A DNA stretch of 64,000 nucleotides from Calliphora vicina (taxonomy: Eukaryota > Arthropoda > Insecta > Diptera > Calliphoridae), in contig NC_088780.1 in assembly GCF_958450345.1 (NCBI RefSeq), positions 155,292,726-155,356,725 of the forward strand, in the 5' to 3' direction. Below, in pieces: positions 47,401 to 58,570 of this stretch. Made by a program: the position numbers and the translations under genes. Each line of letters starts with the position of its first letter. Positions within the stretch are counted from its first letter, which is position 1. Under the pieces are notes generated by a model. The model did no database searches. It was given only the letters and a program-made list of their open reading frames with translations, and was not told where the DNA came from.

Positions 47401-47702
47401 TCACTAGGGTTTGCTCAAAGCTTTCGCTTTCGAAATGCTCTCTCTTACATATTATTCTCCGGATTTAGTCCCGAGGGACTGTTTCTTCTTTCCAAACCTG
47501 AAGAAATGTCTCGGCGGAAATAAATTTAAATCCAACGATGAAATCATCTCATAGAAAATACCTATTTTGATGACATCAAGAAATTTTATTTTTTAGAAGA
47601 GATAAAAAAATTTGAGAAACATTGGTGTACATAGAGTTAAAATAATTTTTTATTCAAAAACCTGTGATTCATTCAAAAAGTCACGGACTTTTTGACCCAC
47701 TC

Positions 47703-48399
47703 TTGTTAAAAGGTTATATTTTTAAAACTCAATTTACGAAATAAAGTTCTCAAAAAAGTTTCCATTGTATATTAAATAGAATATGAAATTCTTAATGTCA
47801 GTTTATCTGTATCTTTCTTGCACAATTAGTTTATCAACGAATTTTCCATCTCCGATCTTATTATAAAAACAAAATCTAAACATTAGCATTGATCTCTGTA
47901 ATGAAATTTTCGTCAAGTTTAATTTTGTTTAAATTATCGCGAGTACGTATTCATTTTTCACAATTTACATAGAAATTTTTGTAAATACTTTTGATACTTT
48001 TGATAAACATTTAAAAATTTTACGAGTTGTTATTTCATTAATGGCCATATCTTTACAAATTTGATTAATTTGTTTTTATTTTTCTTGATTTTTTTTCACA
48101 TTTTGGAAATATTTCATTTTTATGGCCTGTTTAATAAATTTGTAAATTATAAATTTGCTCGTACATCAATTTGTGTGTATTTCGAAAATATTTATGCATA
48201 CAATTTTAACAAATTTTCAAATAAGATTTGCAAAATTCTTTGATTCTATATTTTTCAAAATTTAAACAACATTGTAATAATGAATAAAAGCCAAAGAGAT
48301 TTAGACATTTATTAGCAAATACTGATTTTATAGTTTTCCGCAGAAAAGTCTGTAATTCTTAGGAATTTTTTTTTTTGGAAATTATAAGATGGGTATTTA
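47703..48399. other. Intergenic, nothing recognised
   Basis: AT-rich, with TTTTT runs and a possible weak tandem texture (AAATTTT words). No gene or known family text. Confidence 0.45.
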
Positions 48400-50020
48400 A
48401 TGAAATTAATAAAATTTTTAATAATAAAAAAATGGATGTTTGTATGTGGGTATGTATGTGTGTATGTATGTATGTTCCGAATGAACTCAAAAACGGCTCA
48501 ACCGATTTTGATGAAATTTTCAGGGAATCTTCAGAATAGCCTGGCGGGTAACACTGTAAAGTCAGATTTTCGGTCTGTGGGCGGAGGGGCGTGACATTAT
48601 CAAATTTTTACATTATACCGCTGAAACCATCTATATATATACAAAACTTCTGCACCGATTTTGATGAAATTTTCAGGGAATGTTCAGAATAACCCAGCGC
48701 GTAGCACTGTAAAGTCAGATTTTTGATATTCGGTCTGTGGGCGGAGAGGTGTGTAAAAATCTATTTTTTACATTATACCGTTAATGCCATTATATATAAA
48801 AACAGATGTGTGTATGTATGTTCCATATGGACTCAAAAACGGCTGGACCGGTTTTGATAAAATTTTCACGGAATCTTCAGAAAAGCATAGCGTGTAACAC
48901 CGTAAAGTCGTATAAATAAATACTTTTTTTTATTTCCAACGTTCAAACAATGACAATTTTCATTTTGTTGCTTAACATCATTCTAAAAATTAATGATTTG
49001 GTGTAAGCGAAAAAAGGAATACATTTCAACGCATGTCCGGTACTATAGAAGTTATTTTATATTATCAATTTTGTTTACTCTTGCAAATTAGGTGCATGAT
49101 TAAAAAAATTCCATATGAAATCTATTAAAAAAATAATATTTTGAATAACTCTCCGCATATCACTTTTAATAAAAAATAACGGTTTTATTCAAATAAAATT
49201 TGTTTTCGAAAGGGCATCTACGTCTAGAGTCGCGGAAACGGGAAGAGAACGAGAATCACGGCTTCAGCAGTGCATCTTCATCGTGTGCTGCAGAAACACC
49301 TCAACAGCATATAGTTGTTCGCTCCCGAATGTCTCGATCAAGAGAAAGAATCGATTTAATGTTGCCCGGATTTTATTATAATAAGTATGATAACTACAGG
49401 AATTACAAGGATATACAAATTGGCGCAATGAACAAACATTACTTACATTGCAGATTTTGAAGTTCAATAAGGAATCCCCGGGAATGTGTCTGAGCTGCTA
49501 CAAAGTTACATTTCCGGCACCAATCCTATTTCCAAACACTTCCTTCAAAATATCCAAAAGTACAACACATGCTTTCAAATGACGTCGGCTTCATGCCCAC
49601 CTTTAAAGTTAAAGGCCAAATATACCATAGATTTGGATCATTGCTCACGCTTCCCAATGACGATATGAAAAATTCCAATTGATCCCTCCACAAATGAGAT
49701 TTCATTTCCGGACTTCTGCCAAATGCAAATGAATATTCAAGACGTTGTCGACAAAGTATTCCCAAGTCTTACAACGAACTACAACAATTCGGATTGTCTG
49801 TGGGAACATGCAATTTTGGCACCAACAAATTATGATGTTAACAAGATCAATAAGCAAATACAATTGAAACTGCCTGGCAAAACAATAAAATACAAATAGA
49901 CTGACACAGTAATTGAATTCATTGGATCACCGACTTTGTCCAAAACTGTATATTAAAATCGAGATGCAATATAAAACAGATGTTTTCTAAGGGCCAGCAA
50001 AGCGGACCGGGTTCAGCTAG
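48400..50020 (+). mobile_element. Helitron, internally deleted remnant of an autonomous element
   Basis: The 3' end is textbook: the hairpin-like GGGCCAGCAAAGCGGACCGG, GTTCAGCTAG, then T, so CTAG at 50017-50020. The 5' region has three successive copies of ACGGCT(C/G)(A/G)ACCGATTTTGAT-type sequence with CTGTGGGCGGAG (48490-48600, 48645-48770, 48835-48920). Coding remnants in order: SRKREENEN with AETPQQ (49225-49310); CPPL/TFKVKGQIYHRFGSLLTLP (49590-49660), the Helitron-like N-terminal domain; and ENAILAPTNYDVNKINKQI-type text (about 49800-49860), the C-terminal helicase region, followed by KLPGKT. The Rep motifs and most of the helicase are deleted, and frames are broken. Confidence 0.8.
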
Positions 50021-51189
50021 TTTTTAATAATACTTAAATGTAAATAAATATTTGATTATTTTAAAAATTTATATGAAATTTTCTTAAATTTCGTACAAAA
50101 AATTATTAAATTTTTTAATGAACCTGAAAATTTCTCTTTAATTTGGGGAGTGTTTATCGAGTTTCAATGTTGTAAATAATACCTTTCGTGTTCATAATTA
50201 AGTATTTAAAACTTTAAACAACAACAAACTTCATAAACACATCAACTAGCTAACAATTAGTTAATTTAATTTTAACTAAACATTTTCTTAATAAACACTG
50301 AAACATGTTAAAAGTACAAATATTTAGTAAGTCGAAAGAATAACAAACCCCAACAAATTGAACATTGTTTATTTATATTAAGAGAATCATTGTTTTATTT
50401 AGATCACGAGTTAAACAAATTTACACTTTTACTTGCACTCGTGCGTCTTTGTACACTTGCAACGCAACGCAACGACACACATCATGTGCCAGCAGTAGTA
50501 GCAGCAGAAGTCAATGAAATAAACAAAGGAGTTTGTAGTTTTATGGACACATAAAATGTTAAACAATTGTTTATAATAAAAAAATATATTTGGTGTAAAA
50601 CAATAAAAAATGGTTTGAAATATTTATAGGACTGAATATTGAAAAGACATAAAATTTTATATATAAAAATGTTGTTAAAAAATTTAATCAAAATATGATT
50701 AAAACCATAATACTATAATGCACAAGGTAGAATAATTAAATAGAGTTTTCAATATTTACCCCAATAACATCGAACTATTGATTTATCACGTAAATTTCTT
50801 ATCTAGTTTTCGCGATATTTGAATTGTTTAATTGGAGTCTACCTTATTTAGTTGTGCCATGATTAAAATTAAATAAAATTAAACAGAGAAAAAAATGTTC
50901 GACTAAAATATCCGAAACCGGTATCCATATATAAATTTGCTAAAGCTTATTTGAACATATTTTTGAAAAACGTTGATAACATTTCTAAAAATATTGATTT
51001 ATTTTATAGAAAATTGTAGTACTTGACAATATTTCGTAAAGGATAAATAGTAATTGCATTAAATTGGAGCCTTAAATATTCAAAAATTCATTACCATGGA
51101 CCGAAATAACAGTTATAATTTAATGTTTAATTAAAGGAAAAAGGCAAACACAAAAAAATATTGCAGAACAACATCAGGCATACGTATGA
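50021..51189. other. Intergenic, nothing recognised
   Basis: AT-rich, no gene. A small tandem CAACGCAACGCAACGA (50460-50475) with GTAGTAGCAGCAG nearby is the only simple repeat noted. Confidence 0.45.
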
Positions 51190-51249
51190 GGGCGGGTCAA
51201 TAACTCCGTAACTTTTTGCATTAAACACAGGTTTTTGGATAAAAAATCA

Positions 51250-51857
51250 TTTTTATATACCCTTCTCACGAATGTGAAGTTTGTCATTCCGTTTGTAATT
51301 TCCACAATATAATTTTCTGACCCTATTCTGGATCCTTATAGATAGCGGAGTCGATTAAGCCATGTCCGTCCGTCTGTTGAAGCCCCCAAATAACTTACAT
51401 ACACGATTCATACATCAATATCTCCGGAATTCTTCCGGCTCTGTTGCTATCTAAAATCGAGAAAATTGGTCCACAAATGGCTGAGATATAAGGAAAAAAC
51501 AGGACAACCTCGATTTTTGACATATTTTTGACCTATATCTGGATTACTAAGACCATAGTAAGTTGGACCTACAATGAGTCAAAATCGGAAAAAATATTTT
51601 TTAACCCGAATTTTTTTTTCATCAAAAGTTTTTTTTCTGCTAAATATTATAAAAAAAATGAAAAAAAAAATTAAAATTTAAAAATAAATTAAAAAACAAT
51701 TCGAATTTTTTTTTTTCAAAAAATGAAAAAAACAACTTCGGAAAAAAAAATTTTGTTTACCTAATAATATTTAAAATTTTTATTTTGAAGTATAATTTGG
51801 TGAAGGGTATATAAGATTCGGCACAGCCGAATATAGCTCTCTTACTTGTTTTTTTCA
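51250..51857 (-). mobile_element. ACAAGTAAG...GGGTATA family, full copy 3 (reverse)
   Basis: Read on the minus strand it begins ACAAGTAAGAGAGCTATATT, TTCGGCTGTGCCGAATCTTA, TATACCC, and ends near GAGAAGGGTATA. The body matches 35384-35997 (GACTCATTGTAGGTCCAACTT; CAGCCATTTGTGGACCAA). It sits in a T-run inside mariner, with T on both sides, consistent with insertion between Ts. Confidence 0.65.
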
Positions 51858-52557
51858 ACAGAGTCTCCTTTTAGCTTTATAAACTTTGTCCAACGTTTCC
51901 TCAAATTTTGTATCACTTCCAAAAAATAAGATTTGTCGAGGTCATCAAAATAGGTATTTGTTTGTATGATGATTTCATTGTTGAAGTCAAATCTCTTTCC
52001 GTCAAGTCATTTCTTCAGTTTTGGAAACAAGAAATAGTTACTCGGTGCTAAATCCGCATAATAGGCCGGATGGGGGAGCAATTCGTAGCCTAATTCATGG
52101 ATTCTGCACATGAGTGCACCCTCGCATTGTCCTTTAGAAAAATATTAATTTTTCATAATTTTCATAATGTTGTACCCTTTTGAAGGTAGTCAATGTGGAT
52201 TATACAGCCTGCATCCCAAAAAAGGGTCGCCATGACTTTATTGGCAGACAAACACTACTCATTGGCCTTCTGTGGCGTCGATTTGCCCCACTGTTTTGAC
52301 AGCTGTTTGGTCTCTGGTGTGTTGTGGTGAATCCACGTTTCGTCCACGGTTATGAATCGTCGCAAAAACTCGTCCATATTGCGTTTGAACAACGTTAAAC
52401 ACTCGTGAGAAGTTGTCACACGATTGCATTAGTGGACTATCGCGACCAAACGCAGCACCCATCTTGCGGAAAACACGCAAGTGAAACCACTAAGACTTGT
52501 GAGAGGCTTCCCCAACTTCTCGCCGTATCGTGATTTTTTTTAATTGTTTCGGTTGTA

Positions 52558-53044
52558 CACGCAGAGAAAAAATATAATTGGGCATGGTTACTGTAACCAT
52601 TTATATAGTGTTACAAGTTTTTTAACAATATTATAGTCACAGTAACCATTTACATGATTGTGGTAACCAGAATATGGTTAACTTACGATTCACATGATTG
52701 TCTCAACCATATATATGGTTACAGTAAACAAATATATGTTTGTGGCAACCATATTTATGATGAATAATTTTATCATAATATGTTGTTCTCAGATTATGAT
52801 AAGCCTTAAGCCGAGAGCACCATAATATGATAAGTCCTTCATCATATAAATGGTTGTCACAAACATATATATGTTTACTGTAACCATATATATGGTTGAG
52901 ACAATCATGTGAATCGTAAGTTAACCATATTATGGTTACCACAATCATGTAAATGGTTACTGTGACTATAATATAGTTAAAAAACTTGTAACACTATATA
53001 AATGGTTACAGTAACCATGCCCAATTATATTTTTTCTCTGCGTG
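52558..53044. mobile_element. Large foldback MITE, near-perfect 491-bp palindrome with TA flanks
   Basis: The arms CACGCAGAGAAAAAATATAA and GGGCATGGTTACTGTAACCA, and so on, are repeated in inverse for about 230 bp each with few mismatches. The loop lies near 52800 (GATAAGCCTTAAGCCG). The arms themselves consist of many copies of the self-complementary words GGTTACTGTAACC and ATGGTTGAGACAATCAT. TA flanks both ends (52556-57, 53045-46), so the element is 487 bp and probably Tc1/mariner-mobilised. No coding capacity. Confidence 0.88.
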
Positions 53045-53059
53045 TAGACACTGCAACTG

Positions 53060-53272
53060 CATAGAGAAAACAGATTCGTGATAGCAACCGAATTTGTTGC
53101 CAACCGAATGATTCTATCTTAGTAAACGAATTTTACAGTTGTGGCTACAATATTTTGTAAGGGGTAACTAAAGTTTGGTTGCCTCAACTGAAATTCTTCT
53201 TTATCAACTGACTTTCTGTTGTTAGAACTGAAAAATTCTATGTGTTGCTATCACGAATCTGTTTTCCCTGTG
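53060..53272. mobile_element. Foldback MITE (213 bp) with CA(T/C)AG(A/G)GAAAACAG ends
   Basis: Arms GAAAACAGATTCGTGATAGC, extending to CAAC, are perfectly inverted. The interior repeats CAACCGAA and CAACTGA words. The outer bases resemble the CACGCAGAGAAAA ends of the neighbouring larger foldback only 13 bp away, suggesting one family of mobilising transposase. Non-coding. Confidence 0.78.
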
Positions 53273-53430
53273 TGGGCTTCCAAAACGTTCGACATCTTCT
53301 GTGCTTATTACTTGTTTACCATTATTAAATTAAGCAGATTGTTCAAATTTTGACAGGAATCAACTGACAGATGTCTGTTGACAGGAGCAGTTTCACGGAT
53401 TCATTAACCTGCCCTAGTACCATTTTTATC

Positions 53431-54938
53431 GTTTTGAACTATTTTTTTTTTAATTATGTTTGTATTCTGATCACTCTTTAAATAACCTATTCTCGATCAC
53501 ATCTTACGACTTTTGAGACAGTAAGAAAATCACTTTTATAATTAATTAACCCAAAAGTATATCGTAAAATATGATAGTCTAAAGTCCCTTTTTAATGGTT
53601 GTTAGGAAAACATGGCTGTCAGAATTAAATTCAATGCCAGATTTGTTTATCAATATGATTTGCATATTTGAATTTGTCATATACAAAGAGCTACAAAATT
53701 AGGTAAACACCACAAATTATTTGATTTTTTAAAGATAATTAAAATCCTAAAATCTATCCATCGATTAAAATTTAAATGTTTCGGTTTGTTGGAGATTGAG
53801 CTGAATAATAAAATCGGTTCTTGTTGTTCTGCAAACAAAACAAGCTTTATTTTATGACAAACCCATAAACATAGTTAAAAAAGTCTTATTAGTTTATAAA
53901 TTTTTTGTTTGAAACCCAACAAAAATTTGTTTAAACTAAAAAAAAATTTTACGACATGACAATACGACCTAATAGGAGACCGTTTGAATCCCCCAAATAT
54001 TTCAAGAAGAGAATACAATTTAAATGATTTGAGGACACACGATTCCTCTACTTATTTTTGATTAAAAAAGTAACAAAAATAACACGTTCATTTATAGTTG
54101 AAATTACATTGTATAAAAGATTTACTTTATTTTAACTTTTTGAAAATTTGTCCAAGAAATCAAAATCTGGTTTTAAATCGCTAGTTGTTGCAATACTAGT
54201 TTTTTTGTGCCAGAACGATACGCAAAATTTTGTTCGAATAATTCGAAAACCGGTTTGACTACTCTAGTCGGACTACTTATAATGATTTTCGTGATCTTAA
54301 AAAAACAAAAAATTCACTGGTGTTTACTTACTTTTAAGGCTCTCTCTAGATAAGACGATTTAAAATTTTATATAAACAGTAAGAAATATTTTTTAGAAAC
54401 CAATTAGGTATTGGAAATTTTGGGCAATCATGTGTGTTTTTATAAACAATCTTTGGTTTTTCACACATGTGTTTGAGATTATAAAACACAATGTTAGAAT
54501 TCCTGCTTTATCGTTTTAAGAATAAAACAGCTTTAAAACATTCACACATGTTTCGTCGCTTTTTATCATCATAGAACGATCCATTCGAAATGGTTTATCA
54601 CTATTTGCTTGTCAACAGTTTTTTAGAGAAATAAAGAAAAGAAACTGTCAAACAAGGATCATTCTCCACCACAGTAGTCTTAAGTAAGTTACTTTGAACA
54701 CTTATAATATCGAATATACTCCACACAATGACTTCTATTTAAAGTACATACTTTACTTTAAAATTAAATTGAGAGGTCAACGTTTTCTATGCAAAAATAA
54801 GATCTTTTTAAAATACTTATTTCAAAGTTATGTACCTCGTTAGAGTAGAAAAATATTGGTTTAGATTACACTGAATTAACACTGGTTTAAGTAAAAAGTT
54901 AATTATGTAGTAAATTTAAATCCGAAATCTAGAAATTG
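53431..54938. other. Intergenic, nothing recognised
   Basis: No gene. A GGAGATTGAGCTGAATAATA phrase (53790) is shared with 43318-43340 and marks an otherwise unknown dispersed repeat. AACCGGTTT text near 54250 recalls the 36.9 kb hAT-type family. The remainder is AT-rich. Confidence 0.45.
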
Positions 54939-55441
54939 CAGGTAAGCCTCCATTTACGAGGTACTTTATTTACGCGAATTCAATATAACGCGACATTTAT
55001 TCCTTAATTTTCGATAAAAAATAATTTTTTTAGTTGAGTTTTTTTACTTCACTTTTGTTTTAAGTAAGTTTTTAAAAGTACAAATAAAATAAGTTTACTT
55101 AAAGTATATATCGTCGCCTTAAATACAAACGGACGTAGCTACATTATTATTGTTTTTACGGGATACGTTATAAAATCAATAATAATAGAGTATTCTTGGC
55201 AATTGTTCAATCAAAAACTCGATTTTGAATTTTTGTGTAGTTACGTCCGCTTTCTATTTAACGCGATTTTTAGGTCCCATTTTCTTTTTTGTTATGTGAC
55301 TGATGTATTGTTTTACGCGAAATAAAAAATCATTGGCCCCACAAAAGCATTTCCTTCTAAATTAGAACCTCGTTTTATTCGAATTTGATTTACACGCTAT
55401 TTTTTTGGGTCCAACAAACCGCGTAAATGGAGGCCTACCTG
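54939..55441. mobile_element. pogo/Tigger-like non-autonomous element (503 bp)
   Basis: Inverted ends CAGGTA(A/G)GCCTCCATTTACG are followed inside by patterns such as TTTACGCGAATT and ATAACGCGA. This resembles the CAG-T--ACCTC ends known for pogo/Tigger transposons. The right flank is TA, and the left flank TG is one change from TA. A second inverted pair, GGACGTAGCTAC and GTAGTTACGTCC, lies inside (55131, 55239). No transposase. Confidence 0.7.
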
Positions 55442-56855
55442 TATTCAAGTAAATTGGCGTAAAAATAATAGTAAAAGTACGTAAATTCTTATTGTTATAC
55501 CAAAAACTAGGTGGCATCACTTTATTTCTGTGCTACAATAAAAACATTACAAGAAAAATAAAGAAAATAACAAATAGAGTGAATATGTGATAGATAGAAA
55601 AAGAGAAGGAGAGAGTGTGACAGTGAAATATGTAGCAGTGATGTTAAAAATGTCCTGAGGAATTTTAAAACAAAAACTAATAGTGAGAATATAAAAATGA
55701 GAGAAGAGAGATATAGAGTAAGCAAGAAAGTGATAGAGAGTAAACTAGCCAAATAAGAGAGATAGAGGTATGAGTTAAAATAAAATCATAACAAAAATAC
55801 ATACAACCAACTATTACCGTTAAGAAAACACATTCACATATTAACTACTATATACATTTGTATATGTAAGTATTGTTAATGGTGGCATTGCCATATACGT
55901 AAGTAAAAGACCCAAATACTATCATTGCCATGAATTTAATAACCATTGAAACTGAAACAACTACGAGTATTATAATTTTTACCCTTACCCGTGATACGGC
56001 CTTTACGAACGAGTTGTAGCACAAGATAAAAACGAAGTACAAAAACAAAATACATAAAAATATGGCGTTACAGAGAAGTACTTTAACAGAAGTGGTTATT
56101 GGTGCCGTTTTATGTTTGTTATTCTTGCTACTACTATGGCTCGTAACGCTATTGTTATTGTTATTATATTGTTGTATGTAGTTGTTATTGTTTAAAGAAG
56201 AGTAGGGCGCCTTATGTTGGTTTTTAGAACACACACAGCAGCAGCATCGGCATTCTACCATTCAAAACATACAATACAATTTGTTCATCATCATCATACT
56301 ACTCGTATCCTCGTAAAAGTGAAGTTGTAACCCAAATAATTACCTACATATTAACATACAGGGTATTTCGAATAGAGGTTTGTTTTTTGAATTGTGTGTT
56401 AATTTGAGACTAAGACCATTTTCTATTTCCAAAACTTAACTGTGTGTTATGCAACTATTATAATATGATGGTTGAACCATAATATGATTCCGCAGGATTT
56501 TATTATGATTATACATGTGTAAATTATATGTTTTAGTTCAAGAGATATCTAAATAAAATTTTTTGCTGACCCTTTTATATATGTATAGGATACAATAAGA
56601 GATAGAGTCCATAAATTTTTTATGGTTATTCTACCATCAATATTAATATTTAGGACAAATGCTAAAATTCATATGTAAAGTAGTATGTAAAGCCTTGAAG
56701 TGGATGTGGCACCTCCCATAGATATGACAAATTACATATATAGGGGAGGTTATAGAAGCTATCAATATGAATATTTAGTACAGAAATTTGCGGACTACCA
56801 ACAATACTAAGTAAATGTTAAAATTGGTATACATTTGAAATTCATCGTATTTATA
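55442..56855. other. Intergenic, simple-sequence rich
   Basis: 55550-55770 is a purine-rich AGAGAGA/AGAAAA stretch. 56130-56270 has TTATTGTTATTATATTGTTG and AGCAGCAGCATCGGC words. A 137-codon minus-strand frame here (CCCC, NNNN runs) simply reflects these repeats. No supportable gene. Confidence 0.45.
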
Positions 56856-57187
56856 TCTATATACATATATAAAAATGAAATGGTCCATGTATGTAATGTC
56901 ATCACGTGAGAACAGCTGGAGCGATTTGGATGATTTTTTTTATTCGATTCGAAATTTTCAGGAGATGGTTTGTAAAGAAAAAAAAAATTCAAAAATTCCG
57001 GGTATTCCGGAAATTCTTTTTTTGTGAGTCCAGTCAATTGTAATAAAAAAGCTCCCTAAAGTATGCTGTACAAATTTAGACGTTTTATTTGCAAATAAAT
57101 AAGAACTGGCTGGTGTGCGTGGGTTGGAGAAACTTGAAGAACTAACATTAGTAAATGCTACCGGGCGAAGCCGGGGCGATCAGCTAG
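56856..57187 (+). mobile_element. Short non-autonomous Helitron with exact ends (332 bp)
   Basis: Begins TCTATATACATATATAAAAA (5' TC) and ends GGGCGAAGCCGGGGCGATCA then GCTAG (3' CTAG) after a GC-rich stem. The flanking bases are A and T, the canonical insertion between A and T. Interior phrase AACAGCTGGAGCGATTTGGA is the common insect Helitron text. A truncated relative is at 36.3 kb. Confidence 0.82.
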
Positions 57188-57469
57188 TATGTATATAAAA
57201 GTAAATGTGTGTTTGCGTATTTGTAATTTATAGGAGACTAAACCGCTAAGAATTATTTAATACACCACGACTTTGTAATGGCACTCGACAGTAAGGAAAT
57301 TAATGAACAATATAATTGAGGCAGGGACAGATGTATTGCTGCCACGTATTCCGATGATAACTTTTTTCCGATTGCAGTTTCCTATTTGCTTAGCACTTGC
57401 AATAACAATTGATAGAGCTCTTCACAGAAAATAACTTCATCATGAAAATTTATGTTTTTTTAATGCTTA

Positions 57470-58570
57470 AGTTCGAAAGTAATCAATAACTTATATTAGT
57501 CACAATTGCTCACCTTTTGAAGCCAAGAACGAATCAAGCCAATATCGTATACTCTGTTCCAAAGTGAAGCGTATCCCAGAGGGAGCGTTCTGCATCGATC
57601 GATACAAAGTAGTCGGACGTGGCAGGGTCTGGACTATATAGCGGGTGAAACAAAACTTCACAAGACTTCATTCTAAATACATTTCAACAGGTATTGAAAC
57701 ATGTAGCCGAGCGTTGTCATGATAGAATATTACGATTTCATGTCTGGCCGCATATTCTGGTCGTTTTTCGGCCAATGCTCGCTTCAAACGAATCAGTTGC
57801 GTTCGGTACAGGTTCGCTGTGATGGTCTGGTCTGATTTCAGCAGCACATAATATATAACACCCTTTTGTTCCCACCAAATACATATAATTATCTTAGCAC
57901 AGGCACGGATCTAGAGGGGGTGATATAGGAATTTACGCCCCCCCAAAACCGAAAAGTTTTCATATAAAAAATAAGAAAAAGAGATAAATGTATAACAAAT
58001 TTTGGTTTTTCCCCCTGAAATGGTTGACCTGGATCCGCGCCTGTCTTAGCGCCATGAATATTTGGCTTTTGTGTTAATTCGGCTAGTTGACTAAGCTTCA
58101 CATACGATCTCTTACGTTTCGGGTTATCCTAATGGATCCATTTTTCATCGCAAGTAATGATTCGGTGCCAAAATGATTTTCTTTTATAGCGTTCAAGGCA
58201 TGCAAAATCGTCTTTTAAGGACTCTCGGCTTAAGTAGCTCCCAATCATTTTGTAAGCTCTTGTTGAGTTTGACAACAATTTTCATGGAGTAATGCCTCCA
58301 ATTCTTTGTCTTCAAACTTTTTTGACTGACCTGGGCGACCTTTTTCTTCCGTGTCAAAATCAACACTTCAGAACCTCACAAACCATCTCTCGCACGTTGA
58401 AACCGATAGAACACATTCACCATAAGCTTTGGTGAGCAATCGGTGTGCTTCTGCGGCACTTTTTTTTTAATAAAATTAAGGAAGTAAAGCAAAACTTCCT
58501 GCATATGACACTTTGTTGGTACAAAATTCGACATTCTTGTTGTTCAATAACTAAGTGAGAATTAATGACA
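57470..58570 (-). mobile_element. Mariner (second family) remnant, reverse orientation
   Basis: Minus strand reads, from the right: terminal text near 58550 (AATGTCGAATTTTGTACC); AEAHRLLTKAYGECVLSV-type helix-turn-helix (about 58440-58390); KKFEDKELEALLHENC-type text (about 58310); CDEKWI (58160); then CIWWEQKGVIYYVLLKSDQT (57885-57830), YRTQLIRLKRALAEKRPEYA (57810-57755), FYHDNARLHV with the second Asp (about 57725) and WLDSFLASK (57530). Stops and frameshifts are present. Interrupted by a 144-bp hAT-type MITE at 57900. Confidence 0.8.
57900..58043. mobile_element. hAT-type MITE (144 bp), CAGGC(A/G)CGGATC ends, 8-bp TSD
   Basis: Ends CAGGCACGGATCTAG and, inverted, CAGGCGCGGATCCAG. Flanked by TCTTAGCA (57892-99) and TCTTAGCG (58044-51), 7 of 8 identical. 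CAGGC-type ends with 8-bp duplications are hAT hallmarks. Because it sits in a mariner frame, the empty site can be read from the copy at 63.46 kb. Confidence 0.82.

Larger units (their letters stand above)
46060..47702 (+). mobile_element. Mariner (irritans-like) remnant carrying an insertion and a duplication
   Basis: Ends TGGGTCCGCGACTTTTTGAA and (inverse) GTGGGTCAAAAAGTCCGTGA. The plus strand reads EFRLLIKQYFLRKK (about 46245-46290), VKLDKYYGNS and SGLLNF. After an interruption at 46439-47196 it continues ADRRLKVREL and SVVSILNDHL, then the catalytic-end text YSPDLVPRDCFFFPNLKKC (about 47450-47512) and a degenerate C-terminus. The middle catalytic part is deleted. Inactive. Confidence 0.78.
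51190..53430 (-). mobile_element. Mariner (irritans-like) remnant with three nested insertions
   Basis: The left end GGGTCAATAACTCCGTAACTT matches the inverse of the 46-47.7 kb element's end. Minus strand text: RFITVDETWIHHNTPETK (about 52380-52325) with the first catalytic Asp, then KSYFLEVIQNLRKRWTKFI and the C-terminus LKGDSVEK near 51880. The N-terminal third is missing. The 5' leader CCTGTCAAAATTTGAACAA sits at about 53340. Interrupted by an ACAAGTAAG-family copy (51250-51857), a 487-bp foldback (52558) and a 213-bp foldback (53060). Confidence 0.75.

Noticed and set aside
55848..56261. 137-codon minus-strand frame with CCCC and NNNN runs
   Set aside because: Composition follows GTT/ATT simple repeats; no domain, no splice context.
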